Shown here: piece after piece, positions 25,846 through 33,288 of the stretch
How positions within the stretch are numbered: the first letter of the stretch is position 1
Layout: every line of letters begins with the position of its first letter
Assembly: GCF_001639725.1 (NCBI RefSeq)
Contig: NZ_LTAW01000002.1
Span: 186,001-250,000, forward strand
DNA: 64,000 nucleotides
Reading direction: 5' to 3'
Origin: Marinomonas atlantica
GTDB taxonomy: Bacteria > Pseudomonadota > Gammaproteobacteria > Pseudomonadales > Marinomonadaceae
The notes under the pieces: generated by a model
Databases searched by the model: none
What the model was told of the DNA's origin: nothing
Seen by the model: the letters and a program-made list of their open reading frames with translations, nothing else
Made by a program: the position numbers and the translations under genes

Positions 25846-27227
25846 TGAAACGAGAAATCATAGTCGACAACTTCGCGGGCGGTGGTGGTGCAAGTACGGG
25901 GCTAGAGGTTGGTTTAAATTGCCATGTTGATATTGCAATAAACCACGACCAAGCGGCCATTGATATGCACAAGATGAATCACCCAGAAACACGCCATTAC
26001 TGCGAATCTGTATGGGATGTTGACCCTGTAGAGGCATGTGATGGTCACCCGGTTGGGTTGGCGTGGTTTTCACCAGACTGCAAACACTTTTCAAAAGCAA
26101 AAGGTGCAACGCCAGTAAACAATAATATTCGCGGGTTGGCGTGGGTCGCTGTTCGGTGGGCTGCGTCGGTGCCTGTTCGTATGTTCATACTTGAAAACGT
26201 AGAAGAGTTTCTAACATGGGGGCCTGTTGTGGATGGGAAACCATGCAAAAAGCGAAAAGGCGAAACCTTTAAAGCGTTCATATCCGCACTGACAACGGGG
26301 CTTGCTTTGGATCATCCAAGCATTGAAGACGTAAAGCACGCGCTAGGTGACAAGTTTGATTTATCTAAAATTGCAGATGGCTTGGGTTACCAGGTGGAGT
26401 GGCGAGTAATGAAAGCATGTGATTATGGCGTACCAACAACGCGAAGTCGTTTGTTTTTGATTGCCCGTAAAGATGGTGAGCCAATCGTATGGCCAGAACC
26501 AACGCACGGCGAAGGGTTGCAGCCATATAAAACGGCGGCAGATATCATCGACTGGACATTGCCCGTAAGGTCGATCTTTGGAAGAAAAAAGCCGCTAGCT
26601 GAAAACTCATTGAAACGGATCGCCAAAGGCTTGGAAAAATTCGCCTTCACTGATACGCCATTTCTTGCGCCGGACCCTACCAAAATTAGTTTTATTACCG
26701 AGTACGCCAATGCAAGCCACCAAAGAAACATGGCGATAGACGAGCCATTACGCACGATTTGCGCGCAAGTCAAAGGCGGTCATTTTGCCTTGGTGACTAG
26801 CCACATAGTGAAATTTCGCGGAGACAATGTTGGTCACAGCACTAACGAGCCTTTGCACACCATTTCCGCCGGTGGTTTTCATCTTGGCGAAGTGCGTGCA
26901 TTTCTTATCGAATATTACGGAACGGGAAGCGCTCAAGAAATTGATAAACCCTTGCATACCATTACCACGCGGGATCGTTTCGGGCTGGTCATGGTAAAGG
27001 GTACAGCTTACCAAGTTATTGATATTGGCTTGCGCATGTTAGAGCCATACGAGCTTTTTAAGGGGATGGGCTTTCCTGACGATTACAAAATAAGTCACGA
27101 CAGCCAAGGCAAAAAATTAACGAAAGCCAACCAAGTAGCACGCTGTGGTAATGCTGTTTGTCCGCCACTGGCACAAGCATTGGCGGCATCAAACTATAAG
27201 CCATTAAGCATAGAAATAGCAGCGTAG
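25845..27227 (+). CDS. C5-cytosine DNA methyltransferase (phage type)
   Basis: 460 residues. Motif I is DNFAGGGGASTGLEVGL (residues about 7-23). The catalytic loop is WFSPDCKHFSKAKG with Cys in DCKHFS instead of the usual PCQ, a known phage variant. The next motifs are ILENVEEF (ENV) and QVEWRVMKACDYGVPTTRSRLFLIARK (motif VIII), and the C-terminal motif X region is ARCGNAVCPPLAQALAAS. It probably methylates phage DNA against host restriction. A stand-alone methyltransferase with no nuclease nearby fits anti-restriction better than a restriction-modification system. It is coupled to the PAPS-reductase-like gene. Confidence 0.9.
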   Translation: MKREIIVDNFAGGGGASTGLEVGLNCHVDIAINHDQAAIDMHKMNHPETRHYCESVWDVDPVEACDGHPVGLAWFSPDCKHFSKAKGATPVNNNIRGLAWVAVRWAASVPVRMFILENVEEFLTWGPVVDGKPCKKRKGETFKAFISALTTGLALDHPSIEDVKHALGDKFDLSKIADGLGYQVEWRVMKACDYGVPTTRSRLFLIARKDGEPIVWPEPTHGEGLQPYKTAADIIDWTLPVRSIFGRKKPLAENSLKRIAKGLEKFAFTDTPFLAPDPTKISFITEYANASHQRNMAIDEPLRTICAQVKGGHFALVTSHIVKFRGDNVGHSTNEPLHTISAGGFHLGEVRAFLIEYYGTGSAQEIDKPLHTITTRDRFGLVMVKGTAYQVIDIGLRMLEPYELFKGMGFPDDYKISHDSQGKKLTKANQVARCGNAVCPPLAQALAASNYKPLSIEIAA

Positions 27228-27234
27228 GTGAAGT

Positions 27235-27576
27235 ATGCAAGAACCAAAAACCACATCCGCCGCCCGACGCAAAAAAGCACAACGCCAGCGCGAAGCCGAG
27301 AAATACGCCGCCATGGATATCAAAACGGTATCGGTGCAGCTGTCCAGCAACGAACGCAAGCAACTGGACGAAGTCCGCCAGTACCACGGCGGCTACGACG
27401 TAAACGAATGTATCGCCACACTGATCAGACGCGCATACCAAACCATGCAGGAAACCAAAGCTAACATCGAGCCGTGCGAATTATGCGGCCAGACATGGCC
27501 CAACACCTGCGACAAAAAATTCAAAGGCCGTGGGGAATGCTTTCTCACACACAAAAAGCGCGAATTAGCGCTTTAA
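27235..27576 (+). CDS. Ribbon-helix-helix-like protein with C-terminal cysteine motif (113 aa)
   Basis: A basic N-terminal helix (ARRKKAQRQREAEKY) is followed by a segment that looks like a ribbon-helix-helix DNA-binding fold (KTVSVQLSSNERKQLDEVRQYHGGYDVNECIATLIRRAY, residues about 30-68) and a Cys-rich tail (CELCGQTW, TCDKKFKGRGEC) that may bind zinc. It is the last gene of the early/replication operon, 7 bases after the methyltransferase, and is probably an autoregulator or transcription switch; no target is known. Confidence 0.75.
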   Translation: MQEPKTTSAARRKKAQRQREAEKYAAMDIKTVSVQLSSNERKQLDEVRQYHGGYDVNECIATLIRRAYQTMQETKANIEPCELCGQTWPNTCDKKFKGRGECFLTHKKRELAL

Positions 27577-27602
27577 AGGTATTTTTGTGAAAAATTGCAA
27601 TA

Positions 27603-27630
27603 TTCACTTTCTGTAAAAAGCGAATAGTAT
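27603..27630 (+). promoter_or_regulatory. Candidate promoter of the second accessory zone
   Basis: TTCACT (27603-27608), 16-base spacer, TAGTAT (27625-27630), in an AT-rich stretch between the RHH-like gene and the 54-codon gene. It could also read the gene at 27954 if the intervening terminator leaks. Confidence 0.4.
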
Positions 27631-27650
27631 TAATATCAGTGGGTCGATAT

Positions 27651-27675
27651 GAACGGCAACGAACGGCAACGAACG
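27651..27675 (+). repeat. Tandem repeat, 2.5 copies of GAACGGCAAC
   Basis: Two perfect 10-bp units and half of a third (ending GAACG) lie in the leader between the candidate promoter and the 54-codon gene. Confidence 0.8.
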
Positions 27676-27723
27676 ATTTGCGAAGGGAATTGGCTTTAGT
27701 TCATGTCAGAGAGGGGGGTGAAA

Positions 27724-27888
27724 ATGGCTGAATTAAAAAGATCAGAAAAGGCTCGATTGATAAAAATCGCCAGTTCTGTGAGTTTTAATAGTAATAGTCT
27801 AAGTAGTGGAAAGAAGCTATCCAAAAAGCGCAAAGAGTACATTAGAAATGTATCGTCAAAGGCGCTAGAAGCTGCTCTTTCCAGCTAA
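27724..27888 (+). CDS. Small basic protein (54 aa), unknown
   Basis: Begins MAELKRSEKARLIKIASSVSF and ends in KKRKEYIRNVSSKALEAALSS. It is Lys/Ser-rich with no motif recognised. A strong purine-rich RBS (GAGGGGGGTG) lies just upstream of ATG 27724, and a terminator follows the stop, so it is a single-gene unit. A longer frame from 27703 would overlap the RBS. The basic character suggests nucleic-acid binding. Confidence 0.6.
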   Translation: MAELKRSEKARLIKIASSVSFNSNSLSSGKKLSKKRKEYIRNVSSKALEAALSS

Positions 27889-27907
27889 GTATAAAAGTTA
27901 ATTTGAA

Positions 27908-27937
27908 AAGCGCCCCTTCATTGGGGCGTTTTTGTTT
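27908..27937 (+). terminator. Terminator after the 54-codon gene
   Basis: Stem CGCCCC/GGGGCG with loop TTCATT, flanked by AAAA and followed by TTTTTGTTT. Confidence 0.9.
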
Positions 27938-27953
27938 GACGTAGGGACTAAGT

Positions 27954-28553
27954 GTGAAGGAAAAAGTGTGGGTTTTTGAACGTCTTGTGAAAAATGACCA
28001 AGATGCTCAAGGCTTGTTGGCGTATGCGCTGTATAAATATAGTAAGCATAGTTTGGCATTGAGCCTGAGAAGTGAAGGGGTCAGTGAACCTGAAATAGAT
28101 AAACGAGTTAAAAACTTTCACGATGATCAGATAGCAAGTTATCAGCTGAGCACATATAAAGATCGAGCAGATGTTTACTTGGATGCAATGATAAAACAAG
28201 TAGAAGCGGATAGTGCGAAACACTATGCTGCTGAGATACAGGTATTGAAAAAGCAGCATGCTACTGAAATTCAAACACTAAAAAGTCAACATAAAAAAGG
28301 GTTAGAAAAAGCAGAAAGGGATCTTTTGAAAAATGTCATTAGGTTTAGGGAAGACAAACGAACTACACTGAGTAAGTTTGGCTTTTGGTTGCTATCTGGC
28401 GTTCCGTCTGCATTAGCGGCGTTAATCGTGACTGCAATTTTTTATGTAGTAATGTTTTTTGTAGTACAGGAGCAAACGAAAAAAGATGTGTTGCTAGAAG
28501 GAATGCAGAAAATATCTGGTATGGAACTAGAAACCAAAAAAGAAACGCCCTAG
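27954..28553 (+). CDS. Coiled-coil protein with one C-terminal membrane helix (199 aa)
   Basis: Not assigned to a named family. The N-terminal helical domain (FERLVKNDQDAQGLLAYALYKYSKHSLALSLRSEG) resembles a layout I have seen in small prophage and defence-island membrane proteins. It is followed by a charged coiled coil (EIQVLKKQHATEIQTLKSQHKKGLEKAERDL, residues about 90-125), one transmembrane helix (VPSALAALIVTAIFYVVMFFV, about 148-168) and a short tail. The start is GTG 27954 with AGGGA upstream. It is convergent with the BRCT-led operon; their stop codons overlap. A role in exclusion or sensing at the membrane is possible but unproven. Confidence 0.7.
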   Translation: MKEKVWVFERLVKNDQDAQGLLAYALYKYSKHSLALSLRSEGVSEPEIDKRVKNFHDDQIASYQLSTYKDRADVYLDAMIKQVEADSAKHYAAEIQVLKKQHATEIQTLKSQHKKGLEKAERDLLKNVIRFREDKRTTLSKFGFWLLSGVPSALAALIVTAIFYVVMFFVVQEQTKKDVLLEGMQKISGMELETKKETP

Positions 28554-28567
28554 TCGGGCGCTTTTTG
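28545..28567. terminator. Hairpin shared by two convergent genes with overlapping stops
   Basis: Stem CGCCC (28546-28550) and GGGCG (28556-28560), then CTTTTTGTTT. The loop holds both stop codons: TAG of the plus gene (28551-28553) and of the minus gene (28550-28552). The plus-strand T-tract is good; the minus-strand one is poor. Confidence 0.75.
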
Positions 28568-28705
28568 TTTCAGTAGGTCTTTAAGCTGATTTTGCAGGTC
28601 TTCTACCTGAAGTATAACCTCGCCAGCCTTGTCTTTGGGTAAACTGGCTAAGTCGTCAAAGCCTAGGCTGGTAAGTACTTTGTACAAAAGTTCTAATCGT
28701 TCCAT
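28550..28705 (-). CDS. Small leucine-rich helical protein (51 aa)
   Basis: Begins MERLELLYKVLTSLGFDDLA and continues through GEVILQVEDLQNQLKDLLKQ, a short leucine-zipper-like helix. A strong RBS (AAAGGAG) lies 10 bases before ATG 28705. It lies 15 bases after the end of the 182-residue gene and reads in the same direction, so it is the third gene of the BRCT-led operon. Its likely role is as a small partner or adaptor for the two larger proteins; nothing more can be said. Confidence 0.7.
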   Translation of the reverse strand: MERLELLYKVLTSLGFDDLASLPKDKAGEVILQVEDLQNQLKDLLKQKAPD

Positions 28706-28720
28706 GATTAAGTTACTCCT

Positions 28721-29269
28721 TTAAATTTCAATTTTGGATATTATTTCCTTTACCTTTATCATCGATGGGTGGTTATCGGTGATAGCTTCCTGACCACCAC
28801 TTTTATTGCACTCTTTTAGGATGGCCTGTGCATATAGCGCTGCTTTGTATACGTTAACAATTCTGGTAAATATTTGGGTCGTTGATAGGCCGTGCTTTTC
28901 TGGTGAGCTGAAAATATTCTGCTCCAGCCATAATAATCCATTGTTTAACGCGGTAAGCTGGTCTTGAATGTTACGGATGTTATAGCGTTGGGCGTCAGTC
29001 AATTGGTCGGCGATTTCAATATAGTGGGTATCTAAAAAAGGAGTGTTTAAAGGTACACAATAAACGACAAGAAAAGACTTCCGATACTCAGCTACATTTT
29101 TTTCGAATGTTAGAACTCTCTCGTCAAGAGGTACGTCTATATCTTTTAATTCTTGAGTTAAGAGCCTCTTTAACTTTTTATCGTGCAAGCACGATTTTAC
29201 AACTTCCGTTCCCTGTGAGAGTCCCCAACCAGCAGCAATACCAATTAAACCAACAATCAAATCACTCAT
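28721..29269 (-). CDS. Membrane-anchored helical protein (182 aa) of the BRCT operon
   Basis: Not recognised. One N-terminal membrane helix (LIVGLIGIAAGWGLSQGTEVV) is followed by a soluble, mostly helical domain with LTQELKDIDVPLDERVLTFEKNVAEY and RIVNVYKAALYAQAILKEC. Start 29269 was chosen because its ATGA overlaps the stop of the BRCT gene; an upstream TTG at 29284 is less likely. The coupling to a BRCT protein and a short zipper protein argues for a membrane-tethered complex. It is not a holin: there is a single span, and lysis genes are elsewhere. Confidence 0.7.
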   Translation of the reverse strand: MSDLIVGLIGIAAGWGLSQGTEVVKSCLHDKKLKRLLTQELKDIDVPLDERVLTFEKNVAEYRKSFLVVYCVPLNTPFLDTHYIEIADQLTDAQRYNIRNIQDQLTALNNGLLWLEQNIFSSPEKHGLSTTQIFTRIVNVYKAALYAQAILKECNKSGGQEAITDNHPSMIKVKEIISKIEI

Positions 29270-30132
29270 AGTAGCCCCGTCCAATACTTCTCAGTCATAA
29301 TCACTAGCGGGTGACCGCTATCCCTTAGCTCTATGGCCTTTTGAATCTTGCGGCCATAGCTGGTCGAAATCCAGTCAGGTGACACCTGTGTACCGATAAT
29401 CACACAATCTATTGATTTGGATACATCTTTTTTGGTCGTTGCGCCCAACGCTTGGGCAATGGCTTCCACTTCCTTACGGGTGCCTTTATCAAAGGTGCCC
29501 GTAAAGCAAATGCGTAGGCCATCGTGGTTAAAGTCTTCAGGTTCAACAGCCACAAAGTGAAGCGGATGCACGTCGGTGCTTCCTGTTTCCATAAACTGAG
29601 TGCCAGTGATCTGCTTGAACAAAGCCAGTAATTCAGCGGCTTCTTTAGTCGTTATTTCGCGCTCTGTGTAGGGCTGCAATGCTTCAACGATTGCGCTGAT
29701 TGGGTAGGTATCAAATAGGTGCTCGTTATCACTTAACCAGTTGATTAAGTAATTTACTTCCTCTTCCTTTAGGATATCGTCAGCAGCAATACCGCTAACA
29801 ATGCCTAGGCATTCGTTGACTAGATCAGAGTCTTTTTCGTTGGTGACGACTTTGTGTTCAATAATGTCAGTGATTAAAGTGGTCAAATCCTCCATCTCGT
29901 CGGCATCGATCTTGCCGTCTTTGAGTATGTCGGTGACCAGGTCGAGCAGGTCGATACAGTCAGGATCATCACGCAAATGCTTTTGCGATCGTAACCATGT
30001 ATCTAGGAAAAGGAATTCGGCTTCGTTAAGCTGCTGATCAGAAACTAAGCCTTGAAGAATACCAGCTAGAGAGTAAACGGCTTTGCGTTTGTTACTGGCT
30101 AAATTGAAATTGGTAGTGGTGCTGTTTTGCAT
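29266..30132 (-). CDS. BRCT-domain protein with TerB-like helical repeats (288 aa)
   Basis: The C-terminal 80 residues form a BRCT domain: LRICFTGTFDKGTRKEVEAIAQALGATTKKDVSKSIDCVIIG (residues about 206-247), then the typical Trp in MTEKYWTGLL. This is the phosphopeptide- or DNA-end-binding fold of bacterial DNA ligase. The N-terminal 180 residues hold two similar acidic helical units (LNEAEFLFLDTWLRSQ and LKEEEVNYLINWLSDN) resembling TerB-like or EF-hand-like modules. No ligase or nuclease domain is present. It is the first gene of a three-gene minus operon; its RBS GGAGGA can pair with an upstream TCCTCC (see regulatory entry). Possible phage-defence or DNA-damage sensor. Confidence 0.85.
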   Translation of the reverse strand: MQNSTTTNFNLASNKRKAVYSLAGILQGLVSDQQLNEAEFLFLDTWLRSQKHLRDDPDCIDLLDLVTDILKDGKIDADEMEDLTTLITDIIEHKVVTNEKDSDLVNECLGIVSGIAADDILKEEEVNYLINWLSDNEHLFDTYPISAIVEALQPYTEREITTKEAAELLALFKQITGTQFMETGSTDVHPLHFVAVEPEDFNHDGLRICFTGTFDKGTRKEVEAIAQALGATTKKDVSKSIDCVIIGTQVSPDWISTSYGRKIQKAIELRDSGHPLVIMTEKYWTGLL

Positions 30133-30135
30133 ACA

Positions 30136-30162
30136 TCCTCCTTAATGTTTAGGAGGACTATA
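30136..30162 (-). promoter_or_regulatory. Promoter and SD-sequestering repeat before the BRCT operon
   Basis: On the minus strand TATAGT (30162-30157) is the best -10; no good -35 is seen. Immediately downstream lies TCCTCCT (30157-30151), able to form a perfect 7-bp stem with AGGAGGA (30142-30136), the ribosome site of the BRCT gene, across an 8-base loop. A transcript starting from this -10 would begin at about 30149-30150, after the anti-SD arm, so only read-through RNA would form the hairpin. Confidence 0.5.
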
Positions 30163-30186
30163 CGCGCTAATAATTAAAAATAAAAA

Positions 30187-30200
30187 CGTGACATGTCACG
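30187..30200 (-). terminator. Palindromic terminator CGTGACATGTCACG, copy 2
   Basis: It overlaps the portal stop codon and is followed on the minus strand by TTTTTATTTTT. It is nearly identical to the element at 19628-19640. It would end the terminase-portal late transcript before the BRCT operon. Confidence 0.6.
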
Positions 30201-31287
30201 ACTGCTTGCCATCCACCAACCAACGAGGCTCTTTAAACTCAATCCGCCCACGTTGTGGTAGCACATCGTTTAACTCTTCCCATATCGCCTGCATCGGTAA
30301 AATCTCTGAGTCGTAATACACTTCACGAATATTTTTTAAATCGCCATGCCCTGCAACATTCATCGGCATGATCGAGGCCAGTGCCGCCGGTACTCGGTGC
30401 AAATTGAGAATGTCTTGCTGTGTGACTTCTTTGATCTTGTCGTATTCGTCGTTGTTGCCATAGTCTCCGACGGGAATCAATTGCACGCGGTCTTTCGTAA
30501 TGCCTGTCTTACCGCCAACCGTGGAGGACATATTCAAATACATACTGCGATAGTTGCCAGGTCCCTTAGTGTTAGCAATCGCGTCTTCAATGTCGTCGGC
30601 CATATCATCGTCTAAATCAAACGTGACAAATATATACCCTGCGTGCGCTCCGTTTTGGTAATAGCGACGGCGAAACAGCGTGGCCGCTTCCCCCAGTAAT
30701 ATGGATTGAACACCCGCGAAATAATCAGGCACACCATAGATGCTTTGGCGTACATCGTTGCCTTGCAAATGAATGATGTCGCGCGCTGCGAATTCCTGCA
30801 TGGAGCCATCGTTATTCAATAACCAATAATTATTGTCGGTCCCTACGCGCATATTAATAGCCGGCAACCGAACGTAGCGATTAACACCGCCCAAGCCATT
30901 ACGGATCGCCAACAGATACCCGTTTTCAAACACCAAATAATCTTGAAACGCCGCGCGAATTTCCTTGCGCAAAATCAGCGGGTTTTCTTTCCAGTTGGCC
31001 AAAAGTTGATTGCATTTAAAGCCTAGCGCACTGGCGTGGGTACCATTAGCGGATAGTAGTTTGGATAGACCGGATAGACTCACGGGCGGAATGTAATACA
31101 GCGCGTTCGAGTCTGCAAAAATCCCCAGATAGTCAGTAATGCCGCCGCTTAGCACCGGTTCAGGGTCACCAAAGCTAAACGCTTTCGCCTTCACTTTAGA
31201 CGGTTCAGCGGGTAGCGACTGGGTAGACTCAACACTGTAAGAGCCATCAATAGTAGCGGGTAAGCGGTGGCGTGGTTTATCTGTCAT
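30196..31287 (-). CDS. Phage portal protein (P2 gpQ-like)
   Basis: 363 residues, close to P2 gpQ (344). Forms the dodecameric portal at the unique capsid vertex. Typical PBSX/P2 portal segments: FADSNALYYIPPVSLSGLSKLLSANGTHASALGFKCNQL, ENGYLLAIRNGLGGVNRYVRL, IYGVPDYFAGVQSILLGEAATLFRRRYYQNGAHAGYI and the C-terminal RVPAALASIMPMNVAGHGDLKNIREVYYDSEILPMQ. It is on the minus strand directly after the terminase, the usual P2 arrangement (Q-P leftward, O-N-M-L rightward). Confidence 0.95.
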   Translation of the reverse strand: MTDKPRHRLPATIDGSYSVESTQSLPAEPSKVKAKAFSFGDPEPVLSGGITDYLGIFADSNALYYIPPVSLSGLSKLLSANGTHASALGFKCNQLLANWKENPLILRKEIRAAFQDYLVFENGYLLAIRNGLGGVNRYVRLPAINMRVGTDNNYWLLNNDGSMQEFAARDIIHLQGNDVRQSIYGVPDYFAGVQSILLGEAATLFRRRYYQNGAHAGYIFVTFDLDDDMADDIEDAIANTKGPGNYRSMYLNMSSTVGGKTGITKDRVQLIPVGDYGNNDEYDKIKEVTQQDILNLHRVPAALASIMPMNVAGHGDLKNIREVYYDSEILPMQAIWEELNDVLPQRGRIEFKEPRWLVDGKQS

Positions 31288-31297
31288 GATTGATCCT

Positions 31298-33121
31298 TTA
31301 GCCCATCGCCATGCGCCCCTTACGGGCGCCGCGAGCGGGTTGTTTAGAATTGGTGTATTGGAGTTCGGCTTTCATCGCGTGGAAAACAGCCCACGCAATA
31401 TCGGCGTGGCCAGCGTTGCCAATGCGTGCGGCGCCGTAGGTCAGCGTACCGTTAGGGGTCGTAAGTTGTTTGATCAGCATTAATGACTGGGTCGTTTCTT
31501 TATTGCCCATGTCATATTCAAAGCGCCCGCCGTCGATCAGGCGTTTAGCTCGAGTGACCAGGTCGGTTTTCTCAATGGCTGAGTAAGTGATAGCGATGAC
31601 GTGTTTTAAATTAAGGTCAACACAGCATTGGAATGTGTCCCAACCAATGCCCGTGGTATCGATACCACACCACGCCACGTTATAACGTGAATAAGCTTCT
31701 TTAATACGCTCGGCTTGATACGTAGAGGTCATGCCTTTGAATTGCTCGGTTTCGATGACTCGCCACTTTTCACCCGCATGCAATGGCATTAGCAATACCA
31801 CCAACGCCGCGTTATCTCGCACACGACTAGGGTCGTAACCAATCGCCACAGGGCGGTTACCAACAGGTGATGTACTATCAAAATCAACATCGGCCCATGC
31901 GCTGTACGCATCCACCATGCATTTCTGCAGAGTGGTGAACGGGAACACCGAATCGTTATCGTCAATGAATTTACAGCCAAACAAATTGGCGTAGTCTTCT
32001 TTACTGTATTCCGCTTTCAGCTCGGCAATATCAAACAGCGTACAGCCGGCTTTCTCGGCATCTTCCACCGTGACCAGATGACGCCATATTTTGTCGCCAC
32101 CCAGTGAGCCTTTTTTAAGTGTCTTATCAGATAGATCGATTTCGACTTTCTGCGCCTTGGGTCGGCCTTTATTGAATTTCTCACCAGACCAATGTTCATA
32201 CGCTGGGTGCTGCAGGCTGGATGGTGTAGAGAAATACGTACGACGCCATTTCTTATGTGCTGCCATGCCAGACGCCAGCTTTTGCAACTTCTCATAGCCG
32301 TGGATCCAAAACACTTCATCTACATAAAGGTGCCCGTGGTAACCCTGCGCCGTGCTACTGTTCGTCGATAAGAAATACAGCGTGGCCCATGTCTTGCCGT
32401 CTTTCGTTAGCTCAATAGAGTCTTGGCCTTTCAGCTCAATATCAAACGTGTTGCGTGCAAAGGCTTGGATGTAAGCTTTAAATAATCGCGCCTGGTCTTT
32501 AGATGCAGACAAGAACACTTGGTTTTCACCATTTTTGCATGCGTCTTCGAAGGCTTCCCATGCAAAATAGTACGTGGCACCAATCTGGCGTGATTTCAGG
32601 ATAAATCGGTTACGGCGTAGATCGGGATCGTGGGCAACTTCACGCCAAAGCTTTTGATAGTCGAATAGGTTTTCATCTGCCCAGGTATCAAACTTGGATA
32701 GGTCAATCTCACTGATGTCGTTCTTAGGCTTGGCCTTGCGGCCTTTATTACTGCGGCGGGTTGCGCGTTTCTCGGCACCGGCTACTGCGTCGGGCCTGCC
32801 TTCTTTCAGTGCTTGGGCTTCGGCCATCACCTTTTCGGCTTTGGCCAAATCCTGCTTGAGTGAGCCAAACGCCTTGCACAGCGATTCCAGCTCTTTTAAT
32901 TCTGCTGGGGTTTTGTTCTCTCTATTAGATAGCGTGGCAATGCGGCGGCTAATTTCAATCTCTGCAGTGTCGTATGCTCGCAGTTCTTTCCAGTTAAATT
33001 TCTCTATCCAATTGAATACAGTGCGCTCACTGACATTTAAACGTGCGGAAATCTCCGAGGGTTTGTGTGCCTGGATAAATAATAAACGTGCATAGTCGAT
33101 CGTTTCTTGAGAATGTGCCAT
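31298..33121 (-). CDS. Terminase ATPase large subunit (P2 gpP-like)
   Basis: 607 residues (P2 gpP 590). Packages DNA into proheads. The N-terminal helix-turn-helix (KPSEISARLNVSERTVFNWIEKFNWKEL) binds cos or the small subunit. The ATPase has an atypical Walker A (LKSRQIGATYYFAWEA, about residue 184) and Walker B HLYVDEVFWIHG (about 272). The C-terminal RNase-H-like nuclease starts at AIGYDPSRVRDNAALVVL (about 422). Its start faces the scaffold gene over a 167-base divergent promoter region. Co-transcribed with portal, 10 bases apart. Confidence 0.95.
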   Translation of the reverse strand: MAHSQETIDYARLLFIQAHKPSEISARLNVSERTVFNWIEKFNWKELRAYDTAEIEISRRIATLSNRENKTPAELKELESLCKAFGSLKQDLAKAEKVMAEAQALKEGRPDAVAGAEKRATRRSNKGRKAKPKNDISEIDLSKFDTWADENLFDYQKLWREVAHDPDLRRNRFILKSRQIGATYYFAWEAFEDACKNGENQVFLSASKDQARLFKAYIQAFARNTFDIELKGQDSIELTKDGKTWATLYFLSTNSSTAQGYHGHLYVDEVFWIHGYEKLQKLASGMAAHKKWRRTYFSTPSSLQHPAYEHWSGEKFNKGRPKAQKVEIDLSDKTLKKGSLGGDKIWRHLVTVEDAEKAGCTLFDIAELKAEYSKEDYANLFGCKFIDDNDSVFPFTTLQKCMVDAYSAWADVDFDSTSPVGNRPVAIGYDPSRVRDNAALVVLLMPLHAGEKWRVIETEQFKGMTSTYQAERIKEAYSRYNVAWCGIDTTGIGWDTFQCCVDLNLKHVIAITYSAIEKTDLVTRAKRLIDGGRFEYDMGNKETTQSLMLIKQLTTPNGTLTYGAARIGNAGHADIAWAVFHAMKAELQYTNSKQPARGARKGRMAMG

Positions 33122-33288
33122 GAGCCCATCTTAACGACCCACCAAACACCAAATAACTCTAATAATTACAATTAGTTGCGAATTTTTAAAAATCGCAATT
33201 CTAAACAATTCACCTGCTTGAGAGCGCCCCGCCTGCCGCATATCGTTTAACCAACTAATGACGAATTCAACGGTACAGGTGTTCAAAA
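33122..33288. promoter_or_regulatory. Divergent late promoter region (terminase/portal versus scaffold/capsid)
   Basis: 167 bases with no gene. Holds an inverted repeat TTGCGA (33176-33181) and TCGCAA (33193-33198) around an A/T core, and AT-rich sequence to its left. Late promoters activated by the Ogr-like protein are expected here; I could not identify a clean TGT-N12-ACA Ogr box by eye. Confidence 0.5.

Noticed and set aside
25845-27227. Complete restriction-modification system
   Set aside because: No nuclease gene flanks the methyltransferase; the neighbours are a PP-loop protein and a ribbon-helix-helix-like protein.
27058-27441. 127-codon minus-strand ORF across the methyltransferase end
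   Set aside because: Antisense to two well-supported genes and without RBS; hydrophobic content comes from reverse-complemented codons.
27651-27675. CRISPR-like repeat
   Set aside because: Units are 10 bp in direct tandem with no spacers and no cas genes nearby.
28721-29269. Holin
   Set aside because: Single N-terminal span, long soluble domain, wrong location; the lysis cassette is at 39580-40599.
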